Assembly (NCBI GenBank): GCA_036429605.1
Contig: CM071589.1
Location: forward strand, 2,046,001 to 2,110,000
Direction of reading: 5' to 3'
DNA from: Cladobotryum mycophilum
Lineage: Eukaryota; Ascomycota; Sordariomycetes; Hypocreales; Hypocreaceae
Length of the DNA stretch: 64,000 nucleotides
A program made the position numbers and the translations under genes. Of this stretch, positions 34,652 through 46,911 are shown one piece after another (within the stretch, counting starts at the first letter, position 1; each line of letters starts with the position of its first letter). The notes under the pieces are model-generated. The model did no database searches. It saw only the letters and a list, made by a program, of their open reading frames with translations, and was not told the DNA's origin.

Positions 34652-35745
34652 ATGGCTACTGAGTTGGATAACGCCAACCCAACCATCCTCAGCGCCTCAC
34701 AGCTCCCGACTCGCCAGACGAGGGCTGGGCCGCGCAAAGGTCCCGATCGCCAGTACGCAGATCTTATTCTCTCAAGGCCGTCGTACATGTCTCGGCCTTT
34801 TTGGCAAAGCGACAATGTCGATAATTACGATGAGGCCTGGCCCCGCTTCGAATCGGCCAGCACGGGAAACGACCTGGTAGCGGAGGAGCCCATCGATGAG
34901 CAGGAAATCTACGGTAAGGACATCCCTGGTCTGAACTGGCATTTTCCTTGTCCATCTACTTTATTTCGTATCACGTCTTTCTCTTTCACATGCTCTTCTT
35001 GACATGGGGTTTTTTTTCTTCTTCTCTTTCCCTTTCACCTCCTTAAGGTGGTATCCTCTGCGAGAGATTCTCCTTCCCCCTCTTCTGACATTGCCTATAA
35101 ATGTGTCTTATCTTATCACCACCAAGATCAACAGGCTTAAACTACGTCATAACTTTTACTTGCCTCTCTAATTCAAGACATCACGGCGGAATACTATCTG
35201 ATGCTGGGGTGAAGATTTCGCGTTCGAGTTGGCATCATCCCTGCTGCGGCTGCAATGGAACGCTGATTTACTGTTCTTGACACTACTTTGCACAAAACAC
35301 ATGTTATCACATTGCGCCCTTGTTGAAATCAAACTGGAAAGTGCAACACGACTAATACGATTCGCTAGATCTTATCAGTAACATCACGGACCCGGAGCAT
35401 CCCATATCACTTGGCCTCCTTTCCGTTGTTAACTTGCCCGACATCCATATCACTCCGTCTCCTGCCCTGGGTGTCCCTGGTCCAAACACCATTGTTCATG
35501 TCACTGTTGAGCTCACGCCGACTGTCAACCATTGCTCTCTTGCCACTGTTCTTGGACTAGGTGTGCGGGTACGCTTGGAGCAGGTGCTGCCTCCCAATTA
35601 TCGCATTGAGGTTGTCTGTAAAGAGAATAGCCACAGCCAAGATGAACAGGTCAACAAGCAGCTCGGCGACAAGGAGCGCGTTGCAGCAGCCTGGGAAAAC
35701 GAATCGCTGAGGGCAGTCATATTGAAGATGCTTGAGAATTGCTAG
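34652..35745 (+). CDS. CIA2: CIAO2/MIP18 family protein (cytosolic iron-sulfur targeting complex)
   Basis: Exons are 34652-34913 and 35369-35745, giving 212 aa. Splicing joins EEPIDEQEIY to DLISNITDPEHPISLGLLSV, the hallmark start of the MIP18/DUF59 domain. The domain continues with TPTVNHCSLATVLGLGVRVRL, where the Cys (near residue 142) is the conserved reactive cysteine, and ends with EQVNKQLGDKERVAAAWENE. The N-terminal 85 residues are poorly conserved and disordered. Family members (yeast Cia2, human CIAO2A/B) work with CIAO1 and MMS19 to insert Fe-S clusters into cytosolic and nuclear proteins. The single intron (34914-35368, GTAAGG...CTAG) is 455 bp, far longer than most others in this window. 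The symbol is used by family similarity to yeast Cia2. Confidence 0.92.
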
Positions 35746-37951
35746 CCTGGCCAACATACGTATTGGGCATCAACCGCGATCCTCTTTTGGTCAAGCTGGC
35801 AGGCTATCCTTGGCCATATACGCACAGATAGTTGTCGCATGGATTACAAGACTGTCTATGCCACTTGTTCAACTTGAGCACTGCCGCCTTTGAAAATTCC
35901 GCAAGTCCGATTTCTCGTCTATACATACCTAGAAGTATGTCGCACTGACTGTTTGTGAATGGCATTATGGTCTGAGCATTGATGAAACTTCAGTGGGGCT
36001 AGAGTCCCATGCACACGAATGCAGCCAAGGTAGTGATCGCAACTATTAGGCATCCATTCACGGCATTGGCAATGAACAAGGTGGTGAACAATCCGAACAG
36101 CCGAGCCAAGTATCTGCTTCCTGATTGCTGTTTTCCTCTTACGGAAAGCCACGGCGTTACTTACCTAATGGTTTCTGCCTCCCTTCTTCTTTGAGCAGGA
36201 CACATTAGAAGACAGAGCCTATCACGAGCGACGTACGTGTTGCAAGAGCAAGGGTTTTTTCGTCAAAGAGAAAAGTGCGCAAGTGTATCAAGATACGACA
36301 TGTATGGTCCAATTTATTCACCGAAATCTTTATTTGGTGTTCATGTGGGATGACGACGTTACCACGCCCTTTGCCGATTCTTGGCATTGTCCAACGAGAG
36401 CAGCTTGTGTCCGTGACGATTATCGCTTTATTTTCCGGCCGTGAACAATCCCTATTGATGCAAGATCCTTCTGGACAGGCACCTGAAAACTACAGCATAA
36501 TATGTATGCATAGTCAGAGAGATCGGCTTGGCAAATTTCGGTAGACGGAAATCTCTGGAAGGATTTTGCGTACAAGTTAAGAATCGCAAAGACGGGCCGA
36601 GCTGATCTGCATAGCCGAACGATCCTCAATAGTAGAAGGGCCCTGCATTTTGGGCGCGCCGCGGATGATCAAAAGGATTCCGTACGTGGAAAAACCCCAA
36701 CCACCTCAGGAACTTGACCTGGATGTGTCTTGCGTTGCCCCCCACCGAGATGTGGAAACGGAACTTTACAGACATCGTCGAGCAGGGGCCAGTGAGTGAG
36801 AAGAGAGAAAAGGGATTTCGCGGCCTACCATCCGGCAATCCGTATGGAGCTATTATGTATTACGACGGCATATTCCAGGCTTTATTCATGCAAGGGCAGC
36901 TGGATTACAAGAGCAATACCATTTCCATCTTCCCCTGCATGCGGAGAATATTGTGCAATAACCGGGTGGCAGGATAATCACACACGGCTTGCGTGGGGAA
37001 AAGATAAACCGGTGTGATGATGCATGGCAACATGATTAATGCTTGAATCTGTCTCACATCATAGAAACCAAGAGAAATGGGCTAAATTCAGTCACGAGAG
37101 AAATTCACAGATAGAAAAGGAAACCAGAAGTCACGGTGACTTTTTCAGAGATAAGATACTCCAAGTATACTGGATTTATGCCTTCCTGGGTTGCCTCAAA
37201 AAGAGATTTGGCTAAACAACTTTGCGCTACAAGCCATGGTGGTGCGCCCATGAATCTTCCACCTACAATTACACAGCAATATGTCAGCAAAACCTTGATC
37301 TCGTTTGGGCGACAGGCTTCATGATGCCCCCCACTGAATTACTTCAGGGGGTGGGGTTACATGTGCTCTATCATATATGCATGCAGACTGCACATGACTC
37401 GCGAAACGGCATAGCTTCGTTCTTTATGGGTAGGCATTCTTTTATAAGTGAGTAGGGGGGTGGCAGAGACAGAGAAAGAGAAAGAGAAAAAACTCTACGC
37501 TGTACATTGTGTGTTGGAACAGGGGATATAGGGGAGAGAGAGGGAAAAACTAAAACGAGGTATTAAAAGCAAGGGAGATGAATTATTATTTAAAATTGGG
37601 AAATGTTTTTTTTTTAATTTACTTGAAGGGGAAATATATTGTCATCACTATACCGCAAAGTGAAAGCATGCAACCCTGGAAATCTTTTTCTTTCTGTCGG
37701 CATAGATGCCGTCTGTTTGTCTACATCTTCATTACTCAAAAAGAAAAAAAATTCCTTTCGCTATTGCTGATACCAAAGGAGTTAAGCCCTGTAGATATTT
37801 TGTGATGGCATTATTCCCCTTTTTGTGATTTCATTGTTTTTTTTTTAGTCCACCTTAATAACGTACATATTAAACATGTAAAAGAGTTGAAACTCTATTA
37901 ACATGACAGGATTTTTTGTAGTAACTACTGCTCCCCTTCCCCCACCCCCTC
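35746..37951. other. Convergent intergenic spacer
   Basis: A 2.2-kb stretch between the 3' ends of CIAO2 and SNU114. ORFs of 60-90 codons on both strands lack any signature. A purine-rich AGAGAAA repeat lies at 37466-37489, and T-rich sequence lies near 37600-37860. No gene is supported. Confidence 0.5.
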
Positions 37952-40900
37952 TTAAGCATCCCCCAGCATTCCACTCTCCATCAGACTCTGGTAAAACTCG
38001 GGCTCCAAAAACGTCTTTACGCTCACGTCCTCGCTTAGACCCTTGCGTCGCCTCGTCTTCAGGACAAAATCCCGGGCCGTGGCCTGTGCCGTTGACGGTT
38101 GTAGAGGGCGCGTAATCTGCTCCCTGTCGAGCGGGTCGCCCGGCACGATACTCCAGCTGTCGAAGACGAGGCTGACCATGGAGCCGCCCTGGGTCTTGAT
38201 GCGCAGGTCCGTCTCGAAGCCGAAGGAGTCGATGACGGGGAGGAGGCCGTTGACGCGGTAGAGGGGTGTGCCGGCGACGGGCCCATCAGACAGCACATGA
38301 CCACGGCGACGGGCTAGGACGTTGTACACTTCCATGTAAGAATCCTCAGGTCCCGTTACAGAGACGGCGTAGACGGGCTCCATGAGGCGGGGCGAGGCCA
38401 TGAGGAAAGAGGAGTAGCATGCTCTACGCGAGGTGGGGATGATTTGACCACCGCCGCGGAAGATGGCTTCGTTGGCCAGCACCACGTCTGTCACCTTGAA
38501 TTTGGTATTGCGAATAGCTATACATTGAACAAGTCAGCGAGCGAAATTAGAAAGGGGGGAACAAACGGTATGGGAGGTAAGCTGCACGTACGTTCTTCAC
38601 ACAAGGGACCCTCACGGGTGGCCCAGCTGAAACCTTGTCGGATCGACTCTCGAACAGTGCCCAGAAGCTTTTTATCGACCTGTAATGGGAAATATCATTA
38701 GCGATGATGAAGAACACTAGGAAACTATAGCTAGCCAAATACGTACCTCTGTAGGGAGAGTATCATCTTGCAAGATGTTCGGCCCCATCTCGTCGGGTCC
38801 AAACGCCCAGATACTTCTCGCCGCTAGCTTATCCCATCCGTGATGCTCCTCAAAGAATTTGGCCGTCTTTCGTATGGGGTCCCGGATCTTGACAGCACCA
38901 GTCTCAATGTCGGTTGAGATGCCCTTTTCTAGCTGCTCCGCAACCATGGTGATTTTGTTCTTCTTGTTTGGCGTGATGGCATAGCACTTGGTCGCCGATG
39001 TCTCTACCACGGTCTCGCAGAATCTCGTTACCGGATCGGAGACCTTGATGTCCATGTCTGCATATAGTCGCCGTAGATCATGCAGTACGCAGTCCATGTA
39101 AAGCTCTCCAGTGCCAAGAACGATGTGCTCGCCAGATTCCTCAACTTTTGTGGTAATAAGGGGGTATGATTTCTGAATCTTTCGCAAACCGTCAAGCATC
39201 TTTGGTAGCTCGGAGGGGTTGATGGGCTCAACGGCTACCTTGAGGACGGATTCGGTGAAATGTGTGACGGGTCTGAAGATGAAGGCGTCTTCGTCATCCT
39301 CTAACTTGGGTGGTACAATCGTCGCCGACTTGACGATGGAGTTGTCGACATTGCCGAGCAATACTAGGTTGCCAGCCGGTACGCCATCCGTAGGGATATT
39401 GTATCTTGTCTCCGCAATAAAAACCTCGCCAATTGAGGCCATCGTCATGTCTTCCTCATCATCAAGGGAGTAGCCCTCGCCAAGAACCCGAACAGCCATG
39501 CCCGGTCGCGCAGTGCCACTGAGCACACGACCAAAGGAATAGAAGCTCTTCGCATCCGACGTGTTGAAAAGTTTAGTGACATGGACTACCAGCGGACCGT
39601 CCTGGTCGCAGGCTTTCATTGAGGAAGCTACTTTTGAATCAAGAGGGCCGGTATAGTATCGCTCTAAGAGGTGTTCCGCCGCCGCTGCTGGAGAAGGAAT
39701 GTGTTGTACAACCATATCGACAAAGCCCGTTGATGGACCAAAGAACTGTTCACACACAAGCTTCAGAATGTCCTTGGCGTCCAACTTGTATTGCGACGGT
39801 TTTAGCTCAATGCCTAGTGATGCCAGCACCGGCTTCAGCTGCTCTGTGCTGTCACTGATGGAATGTGTGAAGATTTTGTAGATGGGCTCTAGAACAAAGT
39901 GAACAAATGATCTCGTAGATCGCTCCTCAGCGGGCTTTCGGGTAAAGTTTCGCTTCTTGGGATTGTAGTAAACATCTCCCCACAACCGCTTCGCAAACTC
40001 TGTGGTATTGATGTCACCAAATGTATCGGTATACATCTTGGCGAACGAAGGCAGGGTGAAACACCAGCCCATGTCCGTGCAGGCGAAGAGCACGTTGCCC
40101 TTCTCAGGACTTATGCGCTTAGATGCCGCCTTGGCAGGTACTGTATTTGTGATGACTGTATTGACTTCCTCAATGACATGCTTTAGCTTGAAGTAGGCAT
40201 CTTTGGGAGGCAGCTTGAGTTCTAGGATCAACCGGTCCATTTTGTTTATGATCAGTGTGAGAGGAATGTCTTCCAATACAGCGTGCTTGATGATTTGCTC
40301 CGTATTCACCTGCACACCTTCCACCACATCCACAACCAGACACACACCATCAGCCAACCGGAATGAGGCCGCAACCTCGTCAACAAAGTTGACGTGGCCA
40401 GGGGTATCCAGGAGATTGAAGAGATGTGACTTTCCCTTTGTTCCATGAAGAACAAGACTCATTGGCGCAGCCTTGATCGAGATACCTCGCTCCCTTTCCA
40501 GCATATGAATATCGGTATACCGCAAAGCCTCATCGCGCTTCTTGCCGACCCTTCGCTCTAACCTGTCTGTGATGTTGTGCGTCTCCAGGACAAGCATGTC
40601 CATGAAAGCCGTCTTTCCATGATGCAGATGACCGGCCAGCGCGACGTTTCTTATTTGCTCGGGGAAGTTCATCAAGTCTGTCATGAACTCGCGGTCGAAG
40701 AAGACAGGGGGCAGATCATCCTCTTCAATGTTGAACTTCTTTTGCTCGACGGGGGCAATGATGGGCTCTGACAATGGCTGCGCATCTTCTTCTTCCACCC
40801 GTGTCTCGACATCGGCTCCGTATACTTGTTCGGCCGTCGGATAATACTGCTTGTCTTCGTGAAGGATGACGGCATTCGATGGTCCATCTGCGCCCAGTCA

Positions 40901-41165
40901 GTTTGCTGTTGCCGCTCCATTCCTGCGAATTATGCCTACCATCCATCTCCATGAGCTCATGCCCAGCTACACTGTTCGCCTCCTCCGGCTCATCATCGTA
41001 AACATAGTCGCTCGCCTCAACGCCAGCTTCGGATGCTGCCTCGGACTCGGCTTCCTCCCCAATAAAGTTACCAAACCTACAAACAATCTGTTAGGAGCTT
41101 TTCTAGAAAATGATTAATTGACAAAAACAAAACAGTAGAGCTTACTCGTCGTAAAGGTCATCCAT
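37952..41165 (-). CDS. SNU114: SNU114 / EFTUD2, U5 snRNP GTPase
   Basis: Five exons on the minus strand: 41165-41146, 41076-40940, 40887-38747, 38679-38592 and 38517-37952. They give 983 aa, the usual length for this EF-2-like spliceosomal GTPase. The first exon is only 20 nt (MDDLYDE) and continues FGNFIGEE. After the acidic N-terminal extension come the G motifs: GHLHHGKT (G1, about residue 137), RGISIKAAP (switch I region), DTPGH (G3) and NKMD (G4). EF-2-like domains II-V follow, including FGPDEMGPNIL and RLMEPVYAVSV. The protein works in U5 snRNP and the activated spliceosome, controlling Brr2-driven unwinding and disassembly. The 5' end has three introns-with-small-exons, while exon 3 carries the G domain intact. 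No frame disruption was seen. Confidence 0.96.
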
Positions 41166-41733
41166 CTTGTCGTTGGTAAAGTCGTAAAGTATCAATGGAC
41201 GGGCGACGGACTGAAAACACGGGTATCGTCGCAAGTCGCGTGTATCAATCGCCTTGCAGGCATCTTAGCTATGGGTCACTAACTTTTTTGATGTAACTGC
41301 CGGCAAGGCTATATCACGTGAATGAATGCAAGGCTACCATATCTATTCTTATCATAGAGGGGCAACGCGATTGTGATTGGTCAGGTTACAAGAGCAAGCC
41401 ACAGACGCCACATCGAATCAACCATAACCCCATTCTTCAATAAAGCTATCATACATGAGAACTCCGATCATACTCGAGATTTTGCTACCTATAGGCATTA
41501 CCAACCTAAGCAACCGAAAAAAGGGATAAACAAAGCCAGCAAGATAAGGGAAATCCCAAAAAACAAACAAATGCAAGGCATAAGGGTACGTGGTGCCTCC
41601 CATCGACGGTAGTTGGCCATATAATTCCTCCCAAAATGCATGACGTCCCCCTATTGGTATTCTTCCACAAAAGCCAATGCAAAACCTCAACCAATTATGC
41701 AGACGCAATCCCTGAAACAACATACCCTTCACT
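41166..41733. other. Intergenic spacer SNU114 / SIN3
   Basis: A 568-bp gap between two minus-strand genes. It should contain the SNU114 promoter (next to 41165) and the SIN3 3' UTR. No other signal was recognised. Confidence 0.5.
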
Positions 41734-44700
41734 CTAATCCATGTCTACATCTTCATTAGCGCCAGCTGGGGCGATCCCCTCATCCATCCACTTGCGGAAA
41801 GTCTTGTTTTGCTCCTGAACGTCCTCGGGACTTAGATCTTTGGCCCACACTGGGTTGTGCACCATTTTTTCCATAAGCTTGCCCTCACGATGGTAACTGA
41901 CTGCCTTCATGAGCTTCTTTCGCTGCTCACGTTGCTCCTTGGACTTTGGTGCATGATCGTAGACGAAGTATTCCGAGGTGCCAGGGGCCCAAATCATCTT
42001 GGACGTCTTCAGACAAATGCTAACTGTCAAATTCTCCTTATAAGTCAGAGGTTTAGGGATAGCGTCCTCGTCTGATTCAGTCTCCAATGATGGTAAGTTG
42101 CGCGTGAGCACTGCTTTCTGAAGCTTGGCCTTTGGGATGCCTTCAGTAGGCTCCACACGGATGAATGAAGAGATATAGTATTGCCACCGGTCCCGGAGTT
42201 GCATTTCGTCCATGTAGAAGGTAGTTTCGTCTCGTTGTAACCATCGAATAGTAGCCTCTGACTTCTGGGGGAACTATGTAAAGAATTAGCAAGACTGTTG
42301 TTGATATGAAAGCATAGCTTATTTGACTCACCCAGCAGATAACGAAAATGTCGCCATCTTTAACGCACTTCTCAGCAAACTTCCTTGCGCTAATCTCAGT
42401 CTGGTAACTAGTCTCCTCCCTTTCACGACTGGTAAGGTATTGATGAATTAGATCTGGTGTCTTCTCTTTGGCATCCGTGCTGCTGCACGTAAGTGCCAAG
42501 CGGCAGAGCGTCTTGAGAAGATCCTGAATAGTATACAGTTTCCAGCCGTTTCGGAGATAGTAATGGCGCATGACATCTTGATACCGGTTCTCGTCAATCT
42601 CACCAGTGATGTAGTCTTCGACCAGCTCTAAAGTCTTTGGCCAGAACTTTGAAGGATCATCGTTAGCCTCGAAGAATGTCATATGGTTCTCAGTGAAACC
42701 AAGATCTCTGGCGGGCTTTGGCCGGTTGAGCCGCTCAATCTCCGCAGCGACATGATCTTTGCTCTCCTTGATGTCCAGGAGCCGTGCATACAACGTTTGA
42801 AAGATGCTGAAAAAGACAAACATGGTCTGGTTGCAGAAGAAATTGTACCAAGGTCGGTTAAAGAAGCCGTCCGCCTTAAGCTCACCGTCAGCATCCAAGA
42901 GGGCGTTATCGTCACCAACAACAACCGGCTTAGGGATACTAGGCATCCACCGCTCATTGGACACCTCAGGCACAGCAGAATCATCCTGAGCATCAGCCAT
43001 ATCTTCCTCATTAGCAGAATTCACATCGGGCGTGGTCTCCTTGCTACCAGATGCAGCACTGTCTTCTTTCTGATTCCGGGGTTTGCTGCCGTTCCGGCCT
43101 GGGTCGAGAACCCCTCTAAGGAGATCGCCCTTCTTGCCATTGCGGCGGCTGCGGCCGTTGGTCAACTCGGCTGGTGTCTGATCCTCAATCTCTTCTTCGC
43201 CAGATTCAGGCTGCATTTTGGGGACCTTCTCCTGAACAACATCCTCGGCAAGATCAAAGAAGGCGGGAATAAACATCTCGAAAAATTCCAAAATTCGCTC
43301 CTTCTCTTGGCTGCTATGCTGGCCATTGTGCATGCTGTAAAGCATGGTCAAGCGCAATAGGTCCAAGACAACATCCTTGTCACTGAAATCCCACGCAAAC
43401 TGATGTCGTGGAGCCTTGCCCTTGATGATACGCTCACGACGCTGCTCCTCGTGTTTGGTCTTGACAACATCAACCAAATGCTTGGCTGTAAGGTTCCTCT
43501 TATCAGTCGACTTGACAAGGATGCCCATGTGATCCAGGCTCTTCAGGTGCATGTTGTACGTCTGAGCGTGCCAGACCTTCTCCCACTCACGCTGTGAAAA
43601 TCGCCACTCTTCATCCTTTTGTTTCATGCGGGCCAGGAGTACCGGCACCACATCAAATGGATGGCTGTACATGTCGTTGACAACGTCAATGCCCCGCTCT
43701 CCATAAATCTTCTTACAAATGCGCTTGAAGATGGAGGTGCTCTGACCAGCAAGAGCAGATGGCATATGGAACGATTCTCTTTCAGTTGGTGACATGGCCA
43801 GCATTTGCTGAGCAATAGGCTCAAGGAGCTGGATGCATTTCAAGTTCGCCTCAATGTTGAAGTCGTAGTCATGTCGTTCCTCCTCTATACGGTGCAGACC
43901 CTCTTCAAATTGATTCTTGCGGTGAGCGACAAAGCCGGAATCCTCACTGGCCCATGTCGGGTGCGAAGCCCAGTCATCATTCAATACCGCGTTGCAAAGT
44001 TCGTCACGGCCGCTACATAGTTTTAGACGCTCTCTCTTGGGAAGGAGCCTGTAGCTCGGACCGTAGCCCCTGCAGTTGCTCAACGAAACCTTCTCGGTAG
44101 GTGCTGCAGGCCTATTGTCAATAACTATATCCTGCGACTCCACGCCAACAAATGTCTTCCAGAAGGTCATCAGATCTGGGTTAGCACCGATAAAAAGAGC
44201 ACCTTTATGGTATAATGTGTTCTTGTCGATGATATTTTGACTGAAAAGATTGCATAGTTTTAGGAACTCATTCATGGATGATCTGTTGCTGAGGAACTTC
44301 TTAACCCTTTCAAAGAAAGCAATCTCTTCCTGGTTTGAAGTCGTAGAAGATCGAGGTGGATATGGTTCCGGCATCACTGGTGTGAGAGTAGGCTCAATAG
44401 CCGCGTTATCGCCTGTGCCTCTGGCATGGGAAAGCTTTGGTCGCTTGTTCCCGTTGAGATTTGGCTGGGGAAGGCGATTTGGCACTGGAGTTTCGACAAG
44501 AAGAGGGCCAGGAACAGGAGTCTGCTTGTCCGCCCTTGCTCGTTTTTTATTGTCCTTACTCGCGCTGGCAGGAGGTGGGAAGCTGCCCAAGGGCGGCATC
44601 TTCTGGCCGTCTCTCAGACCAGGTTGGGGAGTGTGGCTCGGACCGGACGGTGCACCATCCTCTATACGACCTGGGTTTGCCTTTGCCTGGCCCGCGGACT

Positions 44701-46911
44701 CGGGTAAGAACTGCTTAAAATCTTCTAAAAGATCAGGTGCTGAGTTGAAGAGAGTAGTGACCTGGGCATAAACGTCCTGGATGGGCTTTTGCTCTCGCTG
44801 ATAGGTTTGCAGGATTTCCAAGAATTGTTTGTAAATCTCAGGTTTGTCCTGGAAGCGATTCTGGTAGAGTCAGTGAATCAGTCCATTTAGATTTAGAAGC
44901 TAAAGGGGAAGGGCCTACTTTAATCTTATTAACATAACTGATCGCATGGTTAAACTCAACCGGACCGCGCCTCTCCATATTGGCTTGATTTGCTGCGGAT
45001 CCGTTGACCGCCGCCGGGCCAGCAGCTGGTATTGGAGTGTGCGCATTTCGGGCATTTGGTGCACCACCTGCGCCAACTGCGGGGGCATCTGAGAAGGGTT
45101 CCTTTGCCCAGGGCCACCGGAGCCCTCAAAGCCACCGCTTTGTGCTGCAGCCTGGACGAAAAGATTGCCGCCATTCTGGACAGGAGTGCTGAAGGCAGCT
45201 TCCGGACTTTCAATACTATGCTGAGGTCTCTGCGGCCACGGGCCCCCACGGTCTTGTTGGAACAAAGGTTGGCCAGCACCAGAAGCTCCATGGCCCTCTG
45301 TCTGTGGTCCACGACCGGCAATCGACTGTACGGTAGTACCCATCGGTGTAGTTACTCGAATGGTATTGGGGTCGTTACCAGCGCCGCATTCAATTCTATA
45401 CCCAGGAGGCAAAAAAGTGTTGAAGCCTTGAATGAGATTCGGGTGCCCTGCAAAGAGTTCGGATACGCGGTTGATGACACCAGGCGTGTCGATTCTGCGT
45501 GATGTTAGCTTTCATCTTACCACCCAGCGGAAACAATATGCGTACGCTTGACTTTTAAAGTCCTTCATTATATCGAGAAATCGGTTGTAAACATCGGGCT
45601 GGTCATGGAACTGAACCTTGACTTGATCCAAGTACGTCAAAGCATCCTACCAAAGTAAGGTTAGCAGCCTTCGGAACCTTATAGCTTGCAGGTGTGCAGA
45701 TTAAACGGTACAGTGAAGTAGTGGTAAACCCCCCAGAGCCTCGTATCATCATCGCAGGTGATAACCATGCGACCGCTGCCGTGCACACAGGCCCCGGCGA
45801 TCTCTTCCCTTCCAACTGGGAAGTTAAGGAGAGCCAAGGTGTGCAGTGCTATGGGCTCCGCTGGACTCATCAAGCGGCGGGCCGAAGGCAGCGTCACAGC
45901 GATGGCTGGCAATGGCCGAAGTCTAGGCAAAGGCTGAGACCGCTCCATACTCCATCCGTCATATGCAGGATAGCTATCAAGAGGTTCGCCCATGATGACA
46001 TTGAGGCTCAAAAGCGTGGATGCAGATGATAGGTTGAAGGTGGGCAGACAAGGCTGAGGAGATGGGATTTGGAAGAAATGAGGGGTTGGCAGGTCGGAGG
46101 AATCAGAGCACGAATTTTTGACGACAAAGTGCAAACACAAAGTGAACTCGATCCCAACGCTGAATCAGATCAGGCACTGGCAGCTGTTCGGACGGCTTTG
46201 ACACTTCACCTGCCGGCTGGCGGCATCTTTTTTTAGGCATCCCGCAGCCCACTTCACTTTGACCACACCTCAAACAACATCAAGAGAAATTCCACAACTA
46301 CTCACATTCAAAATAGGTTGTTGGCCTTGGGTGATCCCCCTGGGATCTGATGACCGCCAGGAGTAACGCCAACAATCGACGTTCCTTGCTGTGCCCCCCT
46401 CTGTCCCTCTGGATGCTGCTGCTGTAGCGGCCCGCCGAAGATACCGCCGCTACCCCCCGGTTGTGAGCTATTCGGGGGGTTGATTATGAGGCATCGATGC
46501 GAATATTTGATGCTGCGCATTCGCGCCGCCCGGTCCACCATGCTGGATTTGGCGACCATGCTCGTTTTGTAAGGGCCCGCCAAAGTTGGCTAGGGGTCCC
46601 GAGGGCGCACCGATGGGAATAGTTGGCGCATTGCCATTATGATTCGCAAGCAGCCCTCCAGGACTGTGAATGGCGCCAGAGATTCGCGATGCTACAGGCT
46701 GGTGGATCGGGATGGAACCAGCACTGCTCTGATGGGGGGCTGATGGGTAGCGGTCGCCCTGCTCCCGCTCTCGTTCGCGCTCCTTCTCTCGCTCTTGATC
46801 GCGACGAGCCATCTCCTCGTGTTGTTGAATGGCGCGGTGCCGCTCGTCCATTTCGCGCTCTCGGTCGTACGGCGCCACGCTGGTCAAGCCGTGGATGCTA
46901 TGGTTGTTCAT
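41734..46911 (-). CDS. SIN3: SIN3 transcriptional corepressor, three homopolymer frameshifts
   Basis: Exons on the minus strand: 46911-46306, 45646-45546, 45494-44919, 44860-42332 and 42273-41734. Corrected length is about 1450 aa. A low-complexity N-terminus (EKEREREREQ, Gly/Pro/Gln-rich) precedes PAH1 (DALTYLDQVKVQFHDQ... NRVSELFAGHPNLIQGF), PAH2 (VEFNHAISYVNKIKNRF... FLPE), PAH3 (EEIAFFERVKKFL) and the HDAC-interaction region (GYGPSYRLLPKRER... ASEDSGFVAHRKNQFEEGL). The Sin3a C-terminal region follows. PAH domains bind repressors and the HID recruits Rpd3-type deacetylase. Frame breaks lie at 46474-46479 (one base too many), 46336-46340 (one too few) and 45081-45085 (one too few). After correction all exon phases agree. 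Intron 1 is 659 bp. The gene is essential-type housekeeping, so decay is unlikely. Confidence 0.93.

Noticed and set aside
42683..43360. 225-codon ORF antisense to SIN3
   Set aside because: Lies entirely within a well-supported SIN3 exon on the other strand.
45679..46140. Separate 154-codon gene inside SIN3
   Set aside because: Flanking splice sites and phase fit a single SIN3 intron, and the translated sequence has no domain. Kept only as a finding about the intron.
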